Positions 29,739 through 39,679 of a stretch of DNA of 64,000 nt are shown here, in pieces. Position 1 is the first letter of the stretch, and every line of letters begins with the position of its first letter. The notes under the pieces are model-generated. The model did no database searches. It was not told where the DNA came from and saw only the letters and a program-made list of their open reading frames with translations. Source of the DNA: Campylobacteraceae bacterium (GTDB taxonomy: Bacteria > Campylobacterota > Campylobacteria > Campylobacterales > Campylobacteraceae); assembly GCA_031263195.1 (NCBI GenBank), contig JAISGD010000010.1:119724-183723 (forward strand). Reading direction: 5' to 3'. The position numbers were made by a program, and so were the translations under genes.

Positions 29739-31571
29739 ATGAAGTTTTTCATAAAAATTTTTATTTTATTGTTAATGGCAAATTACGTTTTTGCCGAAGA
29801 TAAACAAGTGCTTGTCATTAACTCGTATCATCGCGGTTTTCAATGGAGCGACGATGTGATAAAAGGCTTGGAGAGCGTCTTATCTCAGCATATAGATATA
29901 ACTATCAACATTTTGTATATGGATTCAAAAAGAATCAACTCGCAAGAATACTACGAAAAATTATTAGAACTTTATAAACTTCAATTGCAAAATCGCAAAT
30001 ATGACTTGATCGTCGTGATTGACAAGTTTGCTTACGATTTTATACTTCAATACTATCACGAACTTTTTACAAACGAACCGATTCTTTTTTCGGGGCTCGA
30101 GAGAAACTCTCTTGAGGAGATAAAAGAGAGCAAGCTTGAGGATAAAATTTTTGGAGTATATGAAAGAAGAGCTATTGGCGAAATTATCGTTATGATTTCA
30201 AAAATGATTCCGAATTTAAAAAAGCTTTATATTATTAACGATCAAAGTGAAAACGGCGACGATACGAACCCTTTTATACTTGAAGCGATAAAAAATAATG
30301 AGAAAGATATTGATATAGAGTACATAAGAGCGTCTACATTGGATGAAATTGAAGAGAGATTCTCCTCATATAAAAACGACGAAGCGATTTTTTACGTAAG
30401 ATTTTATAACGACAAATACGGCAATTTTTATAGAAATAACCAGATAGCCACAACGCTTGAAAAACTTAAATTGCCCGTTTTTGTTACCGACACTCTTTTT
30501 ATGGGCAAAGGCGCGCTTGGCGGTAAACTTGTGCTTATTGACGAACTTGGGCAAGAGACGGGAAAAGTCGCGATTGATATTTTAGAAGGTAAATTAAAGC
30601 CGCTTTTTACCACAACGCTTGAGAAATACTCTTTTCAATTTGACCTGAATAAGTTAAAAGAGTTTAATTTGCAGCCAAGTCTCGCGGTGAAGGATTATAC
30701 GATTATAAATATGCCACAAACGTTTTTTGACAAATACAGAGAGTTTATAAATTTTGTTTTTATTATCTCGCCGCTTTTGGTTTTTTTGATTTTGGGGCTT
30801 TTGCATAATATTTATATGAGAGTTAAAAATGAGAAAAAATTACGTCTTGCCGAACTTGAAAAAAACAAACACAGACAATTTGTTATTCAACAGTCAAAAT
30901 TAGCGGAAATTGGCGAAGTATTTTCCTCTATCGCGCATCAGTGGAAAAATCCTTTGGTGGAGATAGCGACCATAGCCCAAGAGCACGCTTTTAAAGAGCG
31001 TGACAAAAACAGTCAATTCGTAAAAGACATTATGGTTCAAATACGCTATATGACCGATACTATAAGCGATTTTCAAAAATTTATATCTCCTTCTGCCGTT
31101 AAAGTATCTTTCAATGTGGAAGAGGCTATAAAATCTATGATGAAGATTATAAATCATACGATTAAATACAATTATATAGACATCATTATAAACAAAAACA
31201 AGGCGGAGTGGCTAACTGTTTACGGTTATAAAAACGAGTTTATGCAAATACTTTTAAATATCGTAAATAACGCTAAAGATCAGATAACGGAACTTAGAAG
31301 CAAAAGAGCGATAAAAAGAGGGCAGATAGAGTTTTTTATATACAATAAAAAAGAACTTGTCGTTATAGAGATAAGCGATAATGCGGGCGGTATAAGAGAC
31401 GATATATTTCCGCATATATTTGACGCTTACTATACGACCAAAAAAAACGGACACGGCATAGGACTTTACATGTCAAAACTTATAATTGAAAATAAGATGG
31501 GCGGAAAAATAGAGGCTTTCAATAAAAAAGACGGCGCTTGTTTTAAAATATCGCTGGAGGCTGTAAAATGA
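29739..31571 (+). CDS. Sensor histidine kinase with periplasmic ABC-substrate-binding-like domain
   Basis: A 610-residue membrane sensor. A signal/anchor (MKFFIKIFILLLMANYVFA) leads to a periplasmic domain of the ABC-substrate-binding type (about 22-325; QVLVINSYHRGFQWSDDVIKG). A membrane segment lies at about 335-356, then a coiled coil, the H-box IAHQWKNPLVE near residue 391, and the ATPase domain with NIVNNAKDQ, DNAGGIRDD and GHGIGLYMS. A GTG at 29730 would add three residues; the ATG at 29739 starts directly at the signal peptide. The response regulator overlaps it by 4 bases. The ligand is unknown. Confidence 0.88.
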   Translation: MKFFIKIFILLLMANYVFAEDKQVLVINSYHRGFQWSDDVIKGLESVLSQHIDITINILYMDSKRINSQEYYEKLLELYKLQLQNRKYDLIVVIDKFAYDFILQYYHELFTNEPILFSGLERNSLEEIKESKLEDKIFGVYERRAIGEIIVMISKMIPNLKKLYIINDQSENGDDTNPFILEAIKNNEKDIDIEYIRASTLDEIEERFSSYKNDEAIFYVRFYNDKYGNFYRNNQIATTLEKLKLPVFVTDTLFMGKGALGGKLVLIDELGQETGKVAIDILEGKLKPLFTTTLEKYSFQFDLNKLKEFNLQPSLAVKDYTIINMPQTFFDKYREFINFVFIISPLLVFLILGLLHNIYMRVKNEKKLRLAELEKNKHRQFVIQQSKLAEIGEVFSSIAHQWKNPLVEIATIAQEHAFKERDKNSQFVKDIMVQIRYMTDTISDFQKFISPSAVKVSFNVEEAIKSMMKIINHTIKYNYIDIIINKNKAEWLTVYGYKNEFMQILLNIVNNAKDQITELRSKRAIKRGQIEFFIYNKKELVVIEISDNAGGIRDDIFPHIFDAYYTTKKNGHGIGLYMSKLIIENKMGGKIEAFNKKDGACFKISLEAVK

Positions 31572-32212
31572 AAATCTTAGTTTTGGAAGACAATGAGAGA
31601 TTGGCGAATTTGATAAAAGTCACTTTGGAGCAAGAAGACTTTAAAACGGATGTTTTTTACGATGGAGAAGAGGCGTTAAATGCCATAAATAACGGCTATC
31701 ACTGCTATGTTTTAGATATAAACGTGCCTTCGGTTGACGGTATAAGCATACTTGATACGATAAGGATGTATCACAAAAATGTGCCCGTTATTATCATTAG
31801 CTCAAATCACGAATTGGATAATATTCAAAAAGCTTATGAGATTGGGGCTGATGATTATTTGAAAAAGCCGTTTTTCAATTATGAGCTTGTGCAAAAAATC
31901 AAAAAATTTTGCAGATCTTCAACAATTTCGGTTATAAATCTAACGAGCGGATATGTGTTTAATTATGAAAACAGCAGATTGTACGACGATAAAGGCAAAG
32001 AGATACCGCTCGCGAAAAAAGAGATACTCTTTTTTGAGCTTTTTGTAAAAAATCGTCAGCGTATTGTCACATTTAACGAGATGGAGGAGTACATATGGGA
32101 AGGAGAGGATACTTCCATATTAAATATAAGAGCGCTCATTAAGAGGTTGCGTAAAAAACTTCCCGAAAACGCCATAAAAATAGTCAAAGAGATAGGTTAC
32201 GCGCTAAATTAA
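31568..32212 (+). CDS. Response regulator, OmpR/winged-helix type
   Basis: A 214-residue two-component regulator. The receiver domain (1-115) has the acidic pair (VLEDNERLA), the phospho-acceptor Asp in YVLDINVPSVDG (near 51), and the Lys in DYLKKPF. The C-terminal winged helix (about 130-212) has EILFFELFVKNRQRIVTFNEM and the recognition part NIRALIKRLRKKLP. It pairs with the preceding kinase through an ATGA overlap. Target genes cannot be read from this window; the adjacent asparaginase block and cytochrome are candidates only. Confidence 0.9.
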   Translation: MKILVLEDNERLANLIKVTLEQEDFKTDVFYDGEEALNAINNGYHCYVLDINVPSVDGISILDTIRMYHKNVPVIIISSNHELDNIQKAYEIGADDYLKKPFFNYELVQKIKKFCRSSTISVINLTSGYVFNYENSRLYDDKGKEIPLAKKEILFFELFVKNRQRIVTFNEMEEYIWEGEDTSILNIRALIKRLRKKLPENAIKIVKEIGYALN

Positions 32213-32535
32213 GGCTGTTTTGTTACATACTCGTACAGACTCTCCATTTCTTCGTTTGTTAAAGAGTATTTGGGCATAACTGTTTTTGGATTATCTAGGG
32301 CTTTAAAAAAATTGGCTTTTGTTATATTACTTATAGGCGGTGCGATAAGTTTTCTGATTTCACCTTTTTGTCTGAAAGAGGCTATAACTTTTCCTTTAGC
32401 GTCATTGCCGTGACACTTATCACAACCTATACCGCGCGGGTTTAAATAAAGAAGTTCGGCATACTCCATTCTTGTTATAAAATCATCTGCCAAAAGAGAT
32501 GAAATCAATGTCAACAGTGCAAATATCAGACGCAT
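32209..32535 (-). CDS. Small periplasmic c-type cytochrome
   Basis: A 108-residue exported protein with one haem-binding site, CDKCH, near residue 38, and a Met ligand candidate in TVMPKYSLTNEEMESLYEYV near the C-terminus. The signal peptide (MRLIFALLTLISSLLA) fixes the start at 32535; a TTG six codons upstream is a less likely start. Monohaem cytochromes of this size shuttle electrons in the periplasm. It converges on the response-regulator gene with a 4-base overlap. Confidence 0.85.
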   Translation of the reverse strand: MRLIFALLTLISSLLADDFITRMEYAELLYLNPRGIGCDKCHGNDAKGKVIASFRQKGEIRKLIAPPISNITKANFFKALDNPKTVMPKYSLTNEEMESLYEYVTKQP

Positions 32536-32604
32536 TTTATTCTTTTTTGCCAAATTTTAATAGTTAAATGGTATCATACCAAAACATTTTTTAAAAGGCT
32601 ATTT

Positions 32605-33450
32605 ATGACGCTTTTAGATGGAAAAACTCTATCGCAGCTAATACAAAAAGAGATACAAAAAGAGACTGAAGAACTTAAAAAAAATGGTGTAACGGTAGGT
32701 CTTGCCGTCATTTTGGTGGGCGATGACGCCGCCAGCCACTTGTATGTGAAGATGAAAGAAAAAGCATGCGAGAACGCCGGTATCTACTCTGTCGTTCATA
32801 AAATGCCCTCCTCTATCTCTGAAGAGAATATTCTCGAAACAATAGCGCTAATGAATAAAAATGCCAATATTGACGGTATTCTGGTTCAGCTTCCGTTGCC
32901 GCGCCATATAAATCAGACTAAAATCATTGAAGCTATCGACACCGCGAAAGATGTGGACGGTTTTCATCCGTTTAACGTAGGACGTCTTGTCGCAGGACTT
33001 GATGGTTTTGTGCCGTGTACTCCTCTTGGCGTAATGAGGCTTTTGGAACATTACAAGATTGACGTCAAGGGTCTAAACGCATGCGTAGTTGGAGCCAGCA
33101 ATATAGTAGGAAAACCTATGATGAACCTTTTGTTGAACACTTTTGCTACTGTTGATATTTGCCATATCTATACTAAAGATTTGGCGTCTCATACAAAAAA
33201 AGCCGACCTTTTGATAGTAGGTGTGGGAAAAGCCGGACTTATAACAAAAGATATGGTGAAAGAGAACGCTATAGTTATAGATATAGGCGTGAACCACGTA
33301 AACGGTAAACTCACAGGGGATGTTGATTTTGAAAATGTCGCTCCCAAATGCTCTTTTATAACTCCGGTGCCGGGAGGCGTTGGTCCTATGACTATAGCGA
33401 TGCTTTTATCAAACACTATCAGAGCGGCAAAGAGCGAGAGAAGACTATGA
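32605..33450 (+). CDS. folD: Bifunctional methylenetetrahydrofolate dehydrogenase/cyclohydrolase
   Basis: A 281-residue enzyme interconverting 5,10-methylene- and 10-formyl-tetrahydrofolate. Seen: catalytic YVKMKEKACENAGI (Tyr and Lys), ILVQLPLPRH, the NADP loop GASNIVGKPMMNLLL, and PVPGGVGPMTIAMLL near the C-terminus. Length is normal. Its stop overlaps the lepB start (ATGA). Confidence 0.94.
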   Translation: MTLLDGKTLSQLIQKEIQKETEELKKNGVTVGLAVILVGDDAASHLYVKMKEKACENAGIYSVVHKMPSSISEENILETIALMNKNANIDGILVQLPLPRHINQTKIIEAIDTAKDVDGFHPFNVGRLVAGLDGFVPCTPLGVMRLLEHYKIDVKGLNACVVGASNIVGKPMMNLLLNTFATVDICHIYTKDLASHTKKADLLIVGVGKAGLITKDMVKENAIVIDIGVNHVNGKLTGDVDFENVAPKCSFITPVPGGVGPMTIAMLLSNTIRAAKSERRL

Positions 33451-34373
33451 AAAGATTTTTTATCAAACTTTACAATTTTGCGAGTAGTTGGACCGGCACG
33501 ATAATCATAGTTTTTGCTATTATCTTTTTTGTAGCACAGGCTTTTATCATTCCAAGCGCATCTATGCAAAATTCGCTTCTAATAGGCGATTTTCTGTTTG
33601 CTAAAAAATTCTCTTACGGTGTAGCGATACCAAGAATTCCGCTTAGCAATACCCCCGTTTTTCCTGATATTTTTAATAACGGCCATATTATTGAAGGTGA
33701 AAAACCACAAAGAGGCGATATAGTCATTTTCTTAAATCCTTTAAATGATAAAGAAAATTTTGTAAAAAGATGTTTCGCCGTAGGCGGCGATGAAGTCATT
33801 TATAAAGACGATGCTTTTTATTTGCATCATAATGAGGGTGACGAGTATATCAAAAAAAATTATCCGGCAGATGAAATAACAGAAATTTCAGGCAAACTTT
33901 GGGTCAAAAATCCATATGTAGAAATATATCCCGGTATCAACTATGGACTTGATGCAAATACGATGATGAATATGATAGCGTGGGAAAACAACCCGTGGCA
34001 TAGAGGGCGCAGAATCGCGATGGATAAGATATCAACAAATGAATTGGAACCGTTTGATTACGCACTTAGAAGGATAAGCATACCCTACCCCAATCCATAT
34101 AATGAAAATGAAATTCGAACTGTCATAGTAGATATCCCGAATTTCAACGCGTTTTATGTGAAAATTCCGCAAGATGAATTTTTTATGATAGGCGATAATC
34201 GCGACAATTCGCAAGACAGCAGATTTTTTGGAAGCATACCCTATAAACTTATTATCGGAAAACCTTGGTTTATCTACTTTTCGTGGGATTCAAATAAAGT
34301 TCCGCGATGGGATAGGATAGGTAAATTCGTATCCACGCTTGAAAAAACAGAGCATAAAAACATAAGATACTGA
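33447..34373 (+). CDS. lepB: Signal peptidase I
   Basis: A 308-residue membrane serine protease that removes Sec signal peptides. A single N-terminal anchor (IIIVFAIIFFVAQAFII) is followed by the Ser nucleophile in PSASMQNSLLIGD (about residue 40) and the general-base Lys in NFVKRCFAVGGDEV (about 108). The downstream box MIGDNRDNSQDSRFFG is intact. The frame is open upstream inside folD, but the ATG at 33447 overlaps the folD stop and starts right at the anchor. An insert of about 60 residues between boxes (about 170-230) is longer than in the shortest family members. Confidence 0.9.
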   Translation: MKRFFIKLYNFASSWTGTIIIVFAIIFFVAQAFIIPSASMQNSLLIGDFLFAKKFSYGVAIPRIPLSNTPVFPDIFNNGHIIEGEKPQRGDIVIFLNPLNDKENFVKRCFAVGGDEVIYKDDAFYLHHNEGDEYIKKNYPADEITEISGKLWVKNPYVEIYPGINYGLDANTMMNMIAWENNPWHRGRRIAMDKISTNELEPFDYALRRISIPYPNPYNENEIRTVIVDIPNFNAFYVKIPQDEFFMIGDNRDNSQDSRFFGSIPYKLIIGKPWFIYFSWDSNKVPRWDRIGKFVSTLEKTEHKNIRY

Positions 34374-34660
34374 AAAGTTTTTTTGGTATCTTTCAATTAG
34401 TTACATGTAAGGCTATTTAACAACATAATTTGTATCGTTGTGGCAATGAAATAAAAAACATTTGCCGTAATTATTTTTTATTTATTGCGATGAATGAAAG
34501 ACAATAAATAATCTACCTCTCTTTTTCGTCTAAAATAGCCTCGCTCAAGCTTGCTCTTTTAAAAAGATATTCTTATCTTGCCATTGTTAGAAATGCCATA
34601 TCCTTCATTTATCATTAAAAGGGGCTCACAACATACAATCCAAAATAAAAACGCTTAATT
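34374..34660. other. Intergenic stretch between convergent lepB and DUF3999 genes
   Basis: About 290 AT-rich bases with no convincing reading frame and no clear terminator hairpin. Nothing recognised. Confidence 0.4.
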
Positions 34661-35908
34661 TCAACTGCTCTTTAACTCCTTGCTAAGTTTGTAAGCCAAA
34701 AAGACTAAAAACGCAACCCCCAAAACCAAAGCTATCCAAATCGCCCATTCCGGCACTCTATTTTTCTCTTCTATTTTTGTCTCGAGCGCTTTTTCTTCGC
34801 CAAGTTTTACAAAATTTCCCGTATTAACTATCGGTATATCGTCGATATCGATACCGCTCAAAAAATCAGACTCTGGCAAACCAAGCGCTTTAGCTCCAAA
34901 AGAGCCGTAAGCTAAAACAAACGGAGCATTGTTAGCACTGTTAAAAACAATATCTATCCTTTTTCTATATACTGTAAACTGTGGAATATTATTAAAGCCG
35001 CCATTAGTTTTTAGCATAAATTCTTTGGCAAAAACAGTCTTTTGAAGTTTTATGTCAGCATCCTCATTTACAATGCGTCCGTCAAACTTTACCCATTTAT
35101 CTTTGCTGCTGTCTTTATAAAAAAGCGTCAACGGCAGTATTAAATTGCTTTGCCTCAAATTAATAAATACGCTCTCTACAGGTTGAATTGACTGAAATTC
35201 ATATACTATGCTATTGTTTATCGTTTCTTTATACTCCGCGTCTAGCGCAACAAACGATTGGTCTATATATTGCTCCTTTGTATAAGCTTCAACTGATGTA
35301 ATTTTCGGTATTTCCACATCTGAAGTTATAACAAGCTGCCAACCTTTGATATTGGAGTAATAGCTATAATCTCTCAGCACTATTTCGCTTATCCTTAAAC
35401 TGCTCTCATCCGATACGTCTTTTAGTTCAGCTAATAAAACACCGTTCGCCGCGCTTATATTACCGCTGTTTGATAATTGAATATTAATATTCGCTTTCGC
35501 TTCCCAATTGTAATCCGAACTCTCCCAGTTAAGATTGAAAAATGACGGATATTCCGTTTTGTTTGACAACTCTATAAAATATGTATAAGTATACATACTT
35601 TCATTGTTTGCGGTATTGCTGTTTTTTTTATTTATAAAATACAAAGTTGCTGGTATCTCTTGCGTGATATCTTTCGCCCTTTTTGTACCGATAAATGAAA
35701 AAGCGACCGCTTGATCGTTTTTATTAAAAATTGCCACATCCTCAAGCGAAGGCGAAAGAGTTCGCAAATAAACATCGTTGGGAATATTTACTCTGCTTAG
35801 CGTATCTCTTCCGTCCGCGTTAATCTCTAATCCGTAAGCATAATCATACGAACTTTGCGCGACAAGACAAGACGTGAGCACTAAGATGGATATAATTTTT
35901 TTGTACAT
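34661..35908 (-). CDS. DUF3999 family periplasmic protein
   Basis: A 415-residue protein with a signal peptide (KIISILVLTSCLVAQSS), a large beta-rich extracytoplasmic part, and one C-terminal membrane anchor (VPEWAIWIALVLGVAFLVFLAYKL). The opening region after the signal (VNIPNDVYLRTLSPSLEDVAIFNKNDQAV) matches the DUF3999 pattern. It follows the DUF2339 gene at 3 bases; these two families often occur as a pair. Function unknown; association suggests a joint envelope role. Confidence 0.75.
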   Translation of the reverse strand: MYKKIISILVLTSCLVAQSSYDYAYGLEINADGRDTLSRVNIPNDVYLRTLSPSLEDVAIFNKNDQAVAFSFIGTKRAKDITQEIPATLYFINKKNSNTANNESMYTYTYFIELSNKTEYPSFFNLNWESSDYNWEAKANINIQLSNSGNISAANGVLLAELKDVSDESSLRISEIVLRDYSYYSNIKGWQLVITSDVEIPKITSVEAYTKEQYIDQSFVALDAEYKETINNSIVYEFQSIQPVESVFINLRQSNLILPLTLFYKDSSKDKWVKFDGRIVNEDADIKLQKTVFAKEFMLKTNGGFNNIPQFTVYRKRIDIVFNSANNAPFVLAYGSFGAKALGLPESDFLSGIDIDDIPIVNTGNFVKLGEEKALETKIEEKNRVPEWAIWIALVLGVAFLVFLAYKLSKELKSS

Positions 35909-35911
35909 CTT

Positions 35912-38545
35912 TTAATCCTTTTTTATATCTATATTTTCTTTTGGAGGTATAGGCGCTAAAAATCCGATAACAAGCATCAGTAATGCGACGCCTATAAAAA
36001 CCGAGGCTCTGAACAATCCTTCTAATTTTACGCTGTCATGCAATACGAGTTTTATCACAACGATAACCAATAAAGCCATACCGATAAACCATATTTTTCT
36101 ATTTTTGCTTTTATTCGCAAAAATTATCAAAAATAGAGCTAAAAACGTCCAGATAATAGAAAATACGCTTTGTGCTATCTCGCTGTTCCATAAAAGATAA
36201 TACGACCAAGGTATATCAAAAAAGCAGCTTACAGCTCTTAAGACTATGCTGTTGAATTCCAAAAAGCAGATAAAAGCAAACAACATGTATGTAAAAAATA
36301 CAACTCTTTTTTGTCTATTTTGAACCGCATTATCAATATAAAATTTCAATACTATAAGTACAAAAATAACGCTCTCTTCTAAAGGATTTAGGATCGGGAT
36401 ATATTGCAAACCAAATTGGTATCCTATAGCAAGCGCTGATAAAAGTTTGATAATAAGAAAAAATGCCACGGGAGCTAACCCTATATATCGATATATCGAC
36501 ACAAATCTATTGAACGGAAACAGATCTCTTTTTTGAAAAATCATAACAATCAAAATAACGGCGGCAAAAACAACGCCAAACAATGACCACTCCAAATACT
36601 CTTGATAATACCACAATATAAAAGTATCTGCGAATAATTGAAGTTTATCGTATATCCAAAGCAAAATCGCCCAAAACAAAGATACATGTAAAACAGCTTC
36701 CATATTTTTATAAAGCCGCTTAAAAAACGAACCTTTGTAAAGATAAAAATAAGCGCTCGCAAAAGCTAACAGATAACTTATATCGTAAAAAAATGAGTTC
36801 TCTTCCGTATCATGATAGAGCATCGTGAAAAAAATAGAGGGCCAAAGAGATATCAAGGCGCACTCTAAAATCTCCCATTTTACCGATCTTCCGACAAAAT
36901 ACCAAAACCAACTTAAAAACACAAAAGCAAGCGCGAAATACATGTAGCTGAAATTATTGTAATCATAAAAATAGTAGTACGATATCTCCGACAACCCGCT
37001 TATCCAGTATATCCATGAGAGAGACGAGAGCAAAAGCATAACGTAACTTGAAATCTTTAAACTCTTATCCAAACTTTGAAATCGATAAAAAAGACACGCG
37101 TTAAAAAACAAAACCGTATTCATAACAACAGAGGTATCAAACGTGTAGTTTAACCGATTGTTTTGATATATGAATAAAACAGCTCCAAACAAAGTTATAA
37201 GAAGTCCAAAGTAACTTAACTTATATTGATTGTTCTTTATGGCTATCCATGTTATAGCGCTTCCCTCAAAAAGCCATATTAAAGAGGCGGCATCATTATC
37301 AAATGCCAAAGGAACGGCAAGAGTGGCAAATCCAATGCCAATTCCAAGCATATACAAAGAAGTTCTTTTGCCCGCATCTTTGAATCTTTTCAATATAACA
37401 AATGAACCCGTTAAATAAAAAAGCCCGAAACCCAAAGCGGCAAAAGCCGAAGCAAATTCCAAACGCGGCAATATATGATATTCCAAAGCATAGCTTAAAA
37501 TAGGCGTGCCAAACAAAAACGCGATATCTACGGCGTTATGATACGTACTTTCTCTCTCATGCCTTACAAAAAGCAAAACGGCAAGTATTCCGAAAATCAA
37601 TAAATTCGCTATGACAAAAGCTTGAGTTTCAGGGTAAAATTCTACATTGTAAGATTTTATATACCACAAACTCGTAACTGCGATGGTAAATATAAATCCT
37701 ATCAAGTTTAAAACGCGCCATGAGCGCCATCGGCTGATAACGACAAGCGCTAAAGAGATTATCGTATAATAGCTAAAAAGCACTATATGCTCACCTTCGC
37801 TGCTTGACAATAAAACAGGCGACAAATAAGCGCCGACAAACGCCAATATCGCCAAACTAATAGCGTTTTGCAAAACGGCAAAGTAAACGCTAAGCGCGCA
37901 TATGACGACAAGTAACGCAAACGCGACGCTAACGGGAATAAAAGCGTATATTTTAAACGCGGCAAAAATCGTAAGATACAAAACTCCTATTCCTCCGCCT
38001 TCAAGTATAAGAGCGTAAATATTTTTAAAATTTCTAAGCCGCCAACCTGTACCAAATAATGTAAATCCCAATATCAAGCTTCCCAAAACTCTTATTTGAG
38101 GAGATAACATGCCATGCTCAATACTATATTTAAGCAAAAACGAGATACCGAAAAACAAAATAACAATGGCGATTTTAGCGATAAAATTTTCTCCAAGCCA
38201 TTTTATAAATCTCTCTTTTAATTTATCAAATTGAGTATCCGTATGCGGCAGTGAAATTTTTCTGTCTATCTTTTGCAAACGAGGTCTCACGCCACTGTTT
38301 TGAACCGAGTCAAATGAGCGTGCCGGAGCTATTGTTTGAGTGATTGGATCTGTTTTTGGTTTTAAAATCACAGAATCGTTCTCTTTTGAAGGAGAGTTAT
38401 ATGAAGTTTCAAGTTTTTTTTCTAAATATTTGACCCTTTGCTTTAAGTTATTTATCATAACGATGACTATTATCGGAAATGCGAATATAGCGATAACACA
38501 TAAACCTATTATGATTTCAATTATGCCAATAAACCCTATAAACAT
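35912..38545 (-). CDS. DUF2339 multi-pass membrane protein
   Basis: An 877-residue membrane protein with more than 20 hydrophobic segments. After an N-terminal segment and a coiled-coil linker (LKQRVKYLEKKLE) comes the family core, LGENFIAKIAIVILFFGISF, and ILEGGGIGVLYLTIFAAF. It starts the two-gene unit with DUF3999. No enzymatic motif is visible and no function is established for the family. Confidence 0.78.
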   Translation of the reverse strand: MFIGFIGIIEIIIGLCVIAIFAFPIIVIVMINNLKQRVKYLEKKLETSYNSPSKENDSVILKPKTDPITQTIAPARSFDSVQNSGVRPRLQKIDRKISLPHTDTQFDKLKERFIKWLGENFIAKIAIVILFFGISFLLKYSIEHGMLSPQIRVLGSLILGFTLFGTGWRLRNFKNIYALILEGGGIGVLYLTIFAAFKIYAFIPVSVAFALLVVICALSVYFAVLQNAISLAILAFVGAYLSPVLLSSSEGEHIVLFSYYTIISLALVVISRWRSWRVLNLIGFIFTIAVTSLWYIKSYNVEFYPETQAFVIANLLIFGILAVLLFVRHERESTYHNAVDIAFLFGTPILSYALEYHILPRLEFASAFAALGFGLFYLTGSFVILKRFKDAGKRTSLYMLGIGIGFATLAVPLAFDNDAASLIWLFEGSAITWIAIKNNQYKLSYFGLLITLFGAVLFIYQNNRLNYTFDTSVVMNTVLFFNACLFYRFQSLDKSLKISSYVMLLLSSLSWIYWISGLSEISYYYFYDYNNFSYMYFALAFVFLSWFWYFVGRSVKWEILECALISLWPSIFFTMLYHDTEENSFFYDISYLLAFASAYFYLYKGSFFKRLYKNMEAVLHVSLFWAILLWIYDKLQLFADTFILWYYQEYLEWSLFGVVFAAVILIVMIFQKRDLFPFNRFVSIYRYIGLAPVAFFLIIKLLSALAIGYQFGLQYIPILNPLEESVIFVLIVLKFYIDNAVQNRQKRVVFFTYMLFAFICFLEFNSIVLRAVSCFFDIPWSYYLLWNSEIAQSVFSIIWTFLALFLIIFANKSKNRKIWFIGMALLVIVVIKLVLHDSVKLEGLFRASVFIGVALLMLVIGFLAPIPPKENIDIKKD

Positions 38546-38650
38546 AAAATATCCTCTCTAATATTTTATTTTATGAATATTAGCTAATAAAAGCTGAAAA
38601 ATGTATATTTTGAATATTAAAAAATAACTGTCTCTTAATTATCCATATGG

Positions 38651-38656
38651 TATAAT
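38651..38656 (+). promoter_or_regulatory. TATAAT -10 box before rpiB
   Basis: TATAAT lies 26 bases before the rpiB start, which follows AAAAAGGGAAAAAA. The rpiB start codon itself is GTG. Confidence 0.5.
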
Positions 38657-38681
38657 CGCTATTTTTCAAAAAGGGAAAAAA

Positions 38682-39122
38682 GTGAAATTTTACGTCGCGA
38701 ACGACCATGCCGGATTTAGCATAAAATCCGACGTTATAAAAATACTAAAAGAAAAAGATTGCGAAATTGTCGATCTTGGAGCGACAAGCTGTGAGAGAGT
38801 GGATTATCCGGATTTCGCGCATACCCTTTGCGAAGCGGTACTGAAAGATAACGAAAGTTTTGGAATACTTATATGCGGTTCGGGTATTGGTATGAGCATG
38901 GCGGCAAACAGACACAAAGGTATACGAGCCGCGCTTTGCCACGACGCATATACGGCAAAAATGGCGCGCGCGCATAATAACGCAAATGTTTTGTGTTTTG
39001 GGGAGAGAATATCGGGACTTGGCGTTATAGAATCAATGATCGACGCATGGATAAACGAGTCGTTTGAGGGCGGCAGACACGCCGCGCGAGTAAAAAAAAT
39101 AGAAATACGGGACGGTTGTTAG
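38682..39122 (+). CDS. rpiB: Ribose-5-phosphate isomerase B
   Basis: A 146-residue RpiB/LacAB-family sugar-phosphate isomerase of the pentose phosphate pathway. Seen: [12 protein letters not shown], the phosphate loop [21 protein letters not shown] with the catalytic Cys at its start, and [18 protein letters not shown] start. It opens a plus-strand run rpiB-apt-trpB-dedA-pepA-ychF with overlaps or very short gaps throughout, so it is probably one operon. Confidence 0.92.
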   Translation: MKFYVANDHAGFSIKSDVIKILKEKDCEIVDLGATSCERVDYPDFAHTLCEAVLKDNESFGILICGSGIGMSMAANRHKGIRAALCHDAYTAKMARAHNNANVLCFGERISGLGVIESMIDAWINESFEGGRHAARVKKIEIRDGC

Positions 39123-39679
39123 TGGTTGTTTTAAACGAAAAGGAAAAAGAGTATATATCAAGCAAAATAAGAGATGTGCATGATTTCCCAAAACCAGGAA
39201 TTATCTTTAAAGATATAACCACGCTTTTAAACGACAAAGAGGCTTTTAATTTTTTGATAGAGCATTTAACGCAAAGATACAAATCGTTTGATTTTGAATT
39301 TATAACGGGAATTGAGAGTAGAGGATTTATATTAGCAGGCGCGCTCGCTGCGACGTTAAACAAAGCCTTCGTCCCTATAAGAAAACCAAAAAAACTCCCT
39401 TACACAACTATCAGTGAAAAATATTCGCTTGAATACGGCATAGACGAGATAGAGATACATATAGACGCTTTTGACAAATCTTCGCAACGCCCGCCCAAAG
39501 TTTTACTCATTGATGATTTGATAGCCACGGGCGGTACGGCAAAAGCAGCGATAAGACTTTTAAAAAAAATACATGTAGAGTGTGTAGAAGCCTGTTTCTT
39601 AATAAACTTAAAATTTTTAAAAGGCGATGTTGAGATAGCTCAAAGCACGCCCATATATTCCGTTTTAGAGATTTTCTGA
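39122..39679 (+). CDS. apt: Adenine phosphoribosyltransferase
   Basis: A 185-residue purine salvage enzyme making AMP from adenine and PRPP. The PRPP-binding motif is [17 protein letters not shown] (about residue 130). [16 protein letters not shown] and [14 protein letters not shown] are family hallmarks. I start at GTG 39122, which overlaps the rpiB stop by one base and gives the N-terminal length I recall for the Campylobacter enzyme; a TTG at 39116 would add two residues. The trpB start overlaps its last base. Confidence 0.9.
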   Translation: MVVLNEKEKEYISSKIRDVHDFPKPGIIFKDITTLLNDKEAFNFLIEHLTQRYKSFDFEFITGIESRGFILAGALAATLNKAFVPIRKPKKLPYTTISEKYSLEYGIDEIEIHIDAFDKSSQRPPKVLLIDDLIATGGTAKAAIRLLKKIHVECVEACFLINLKFLKGDVEIAQSTPIYSVLEIF

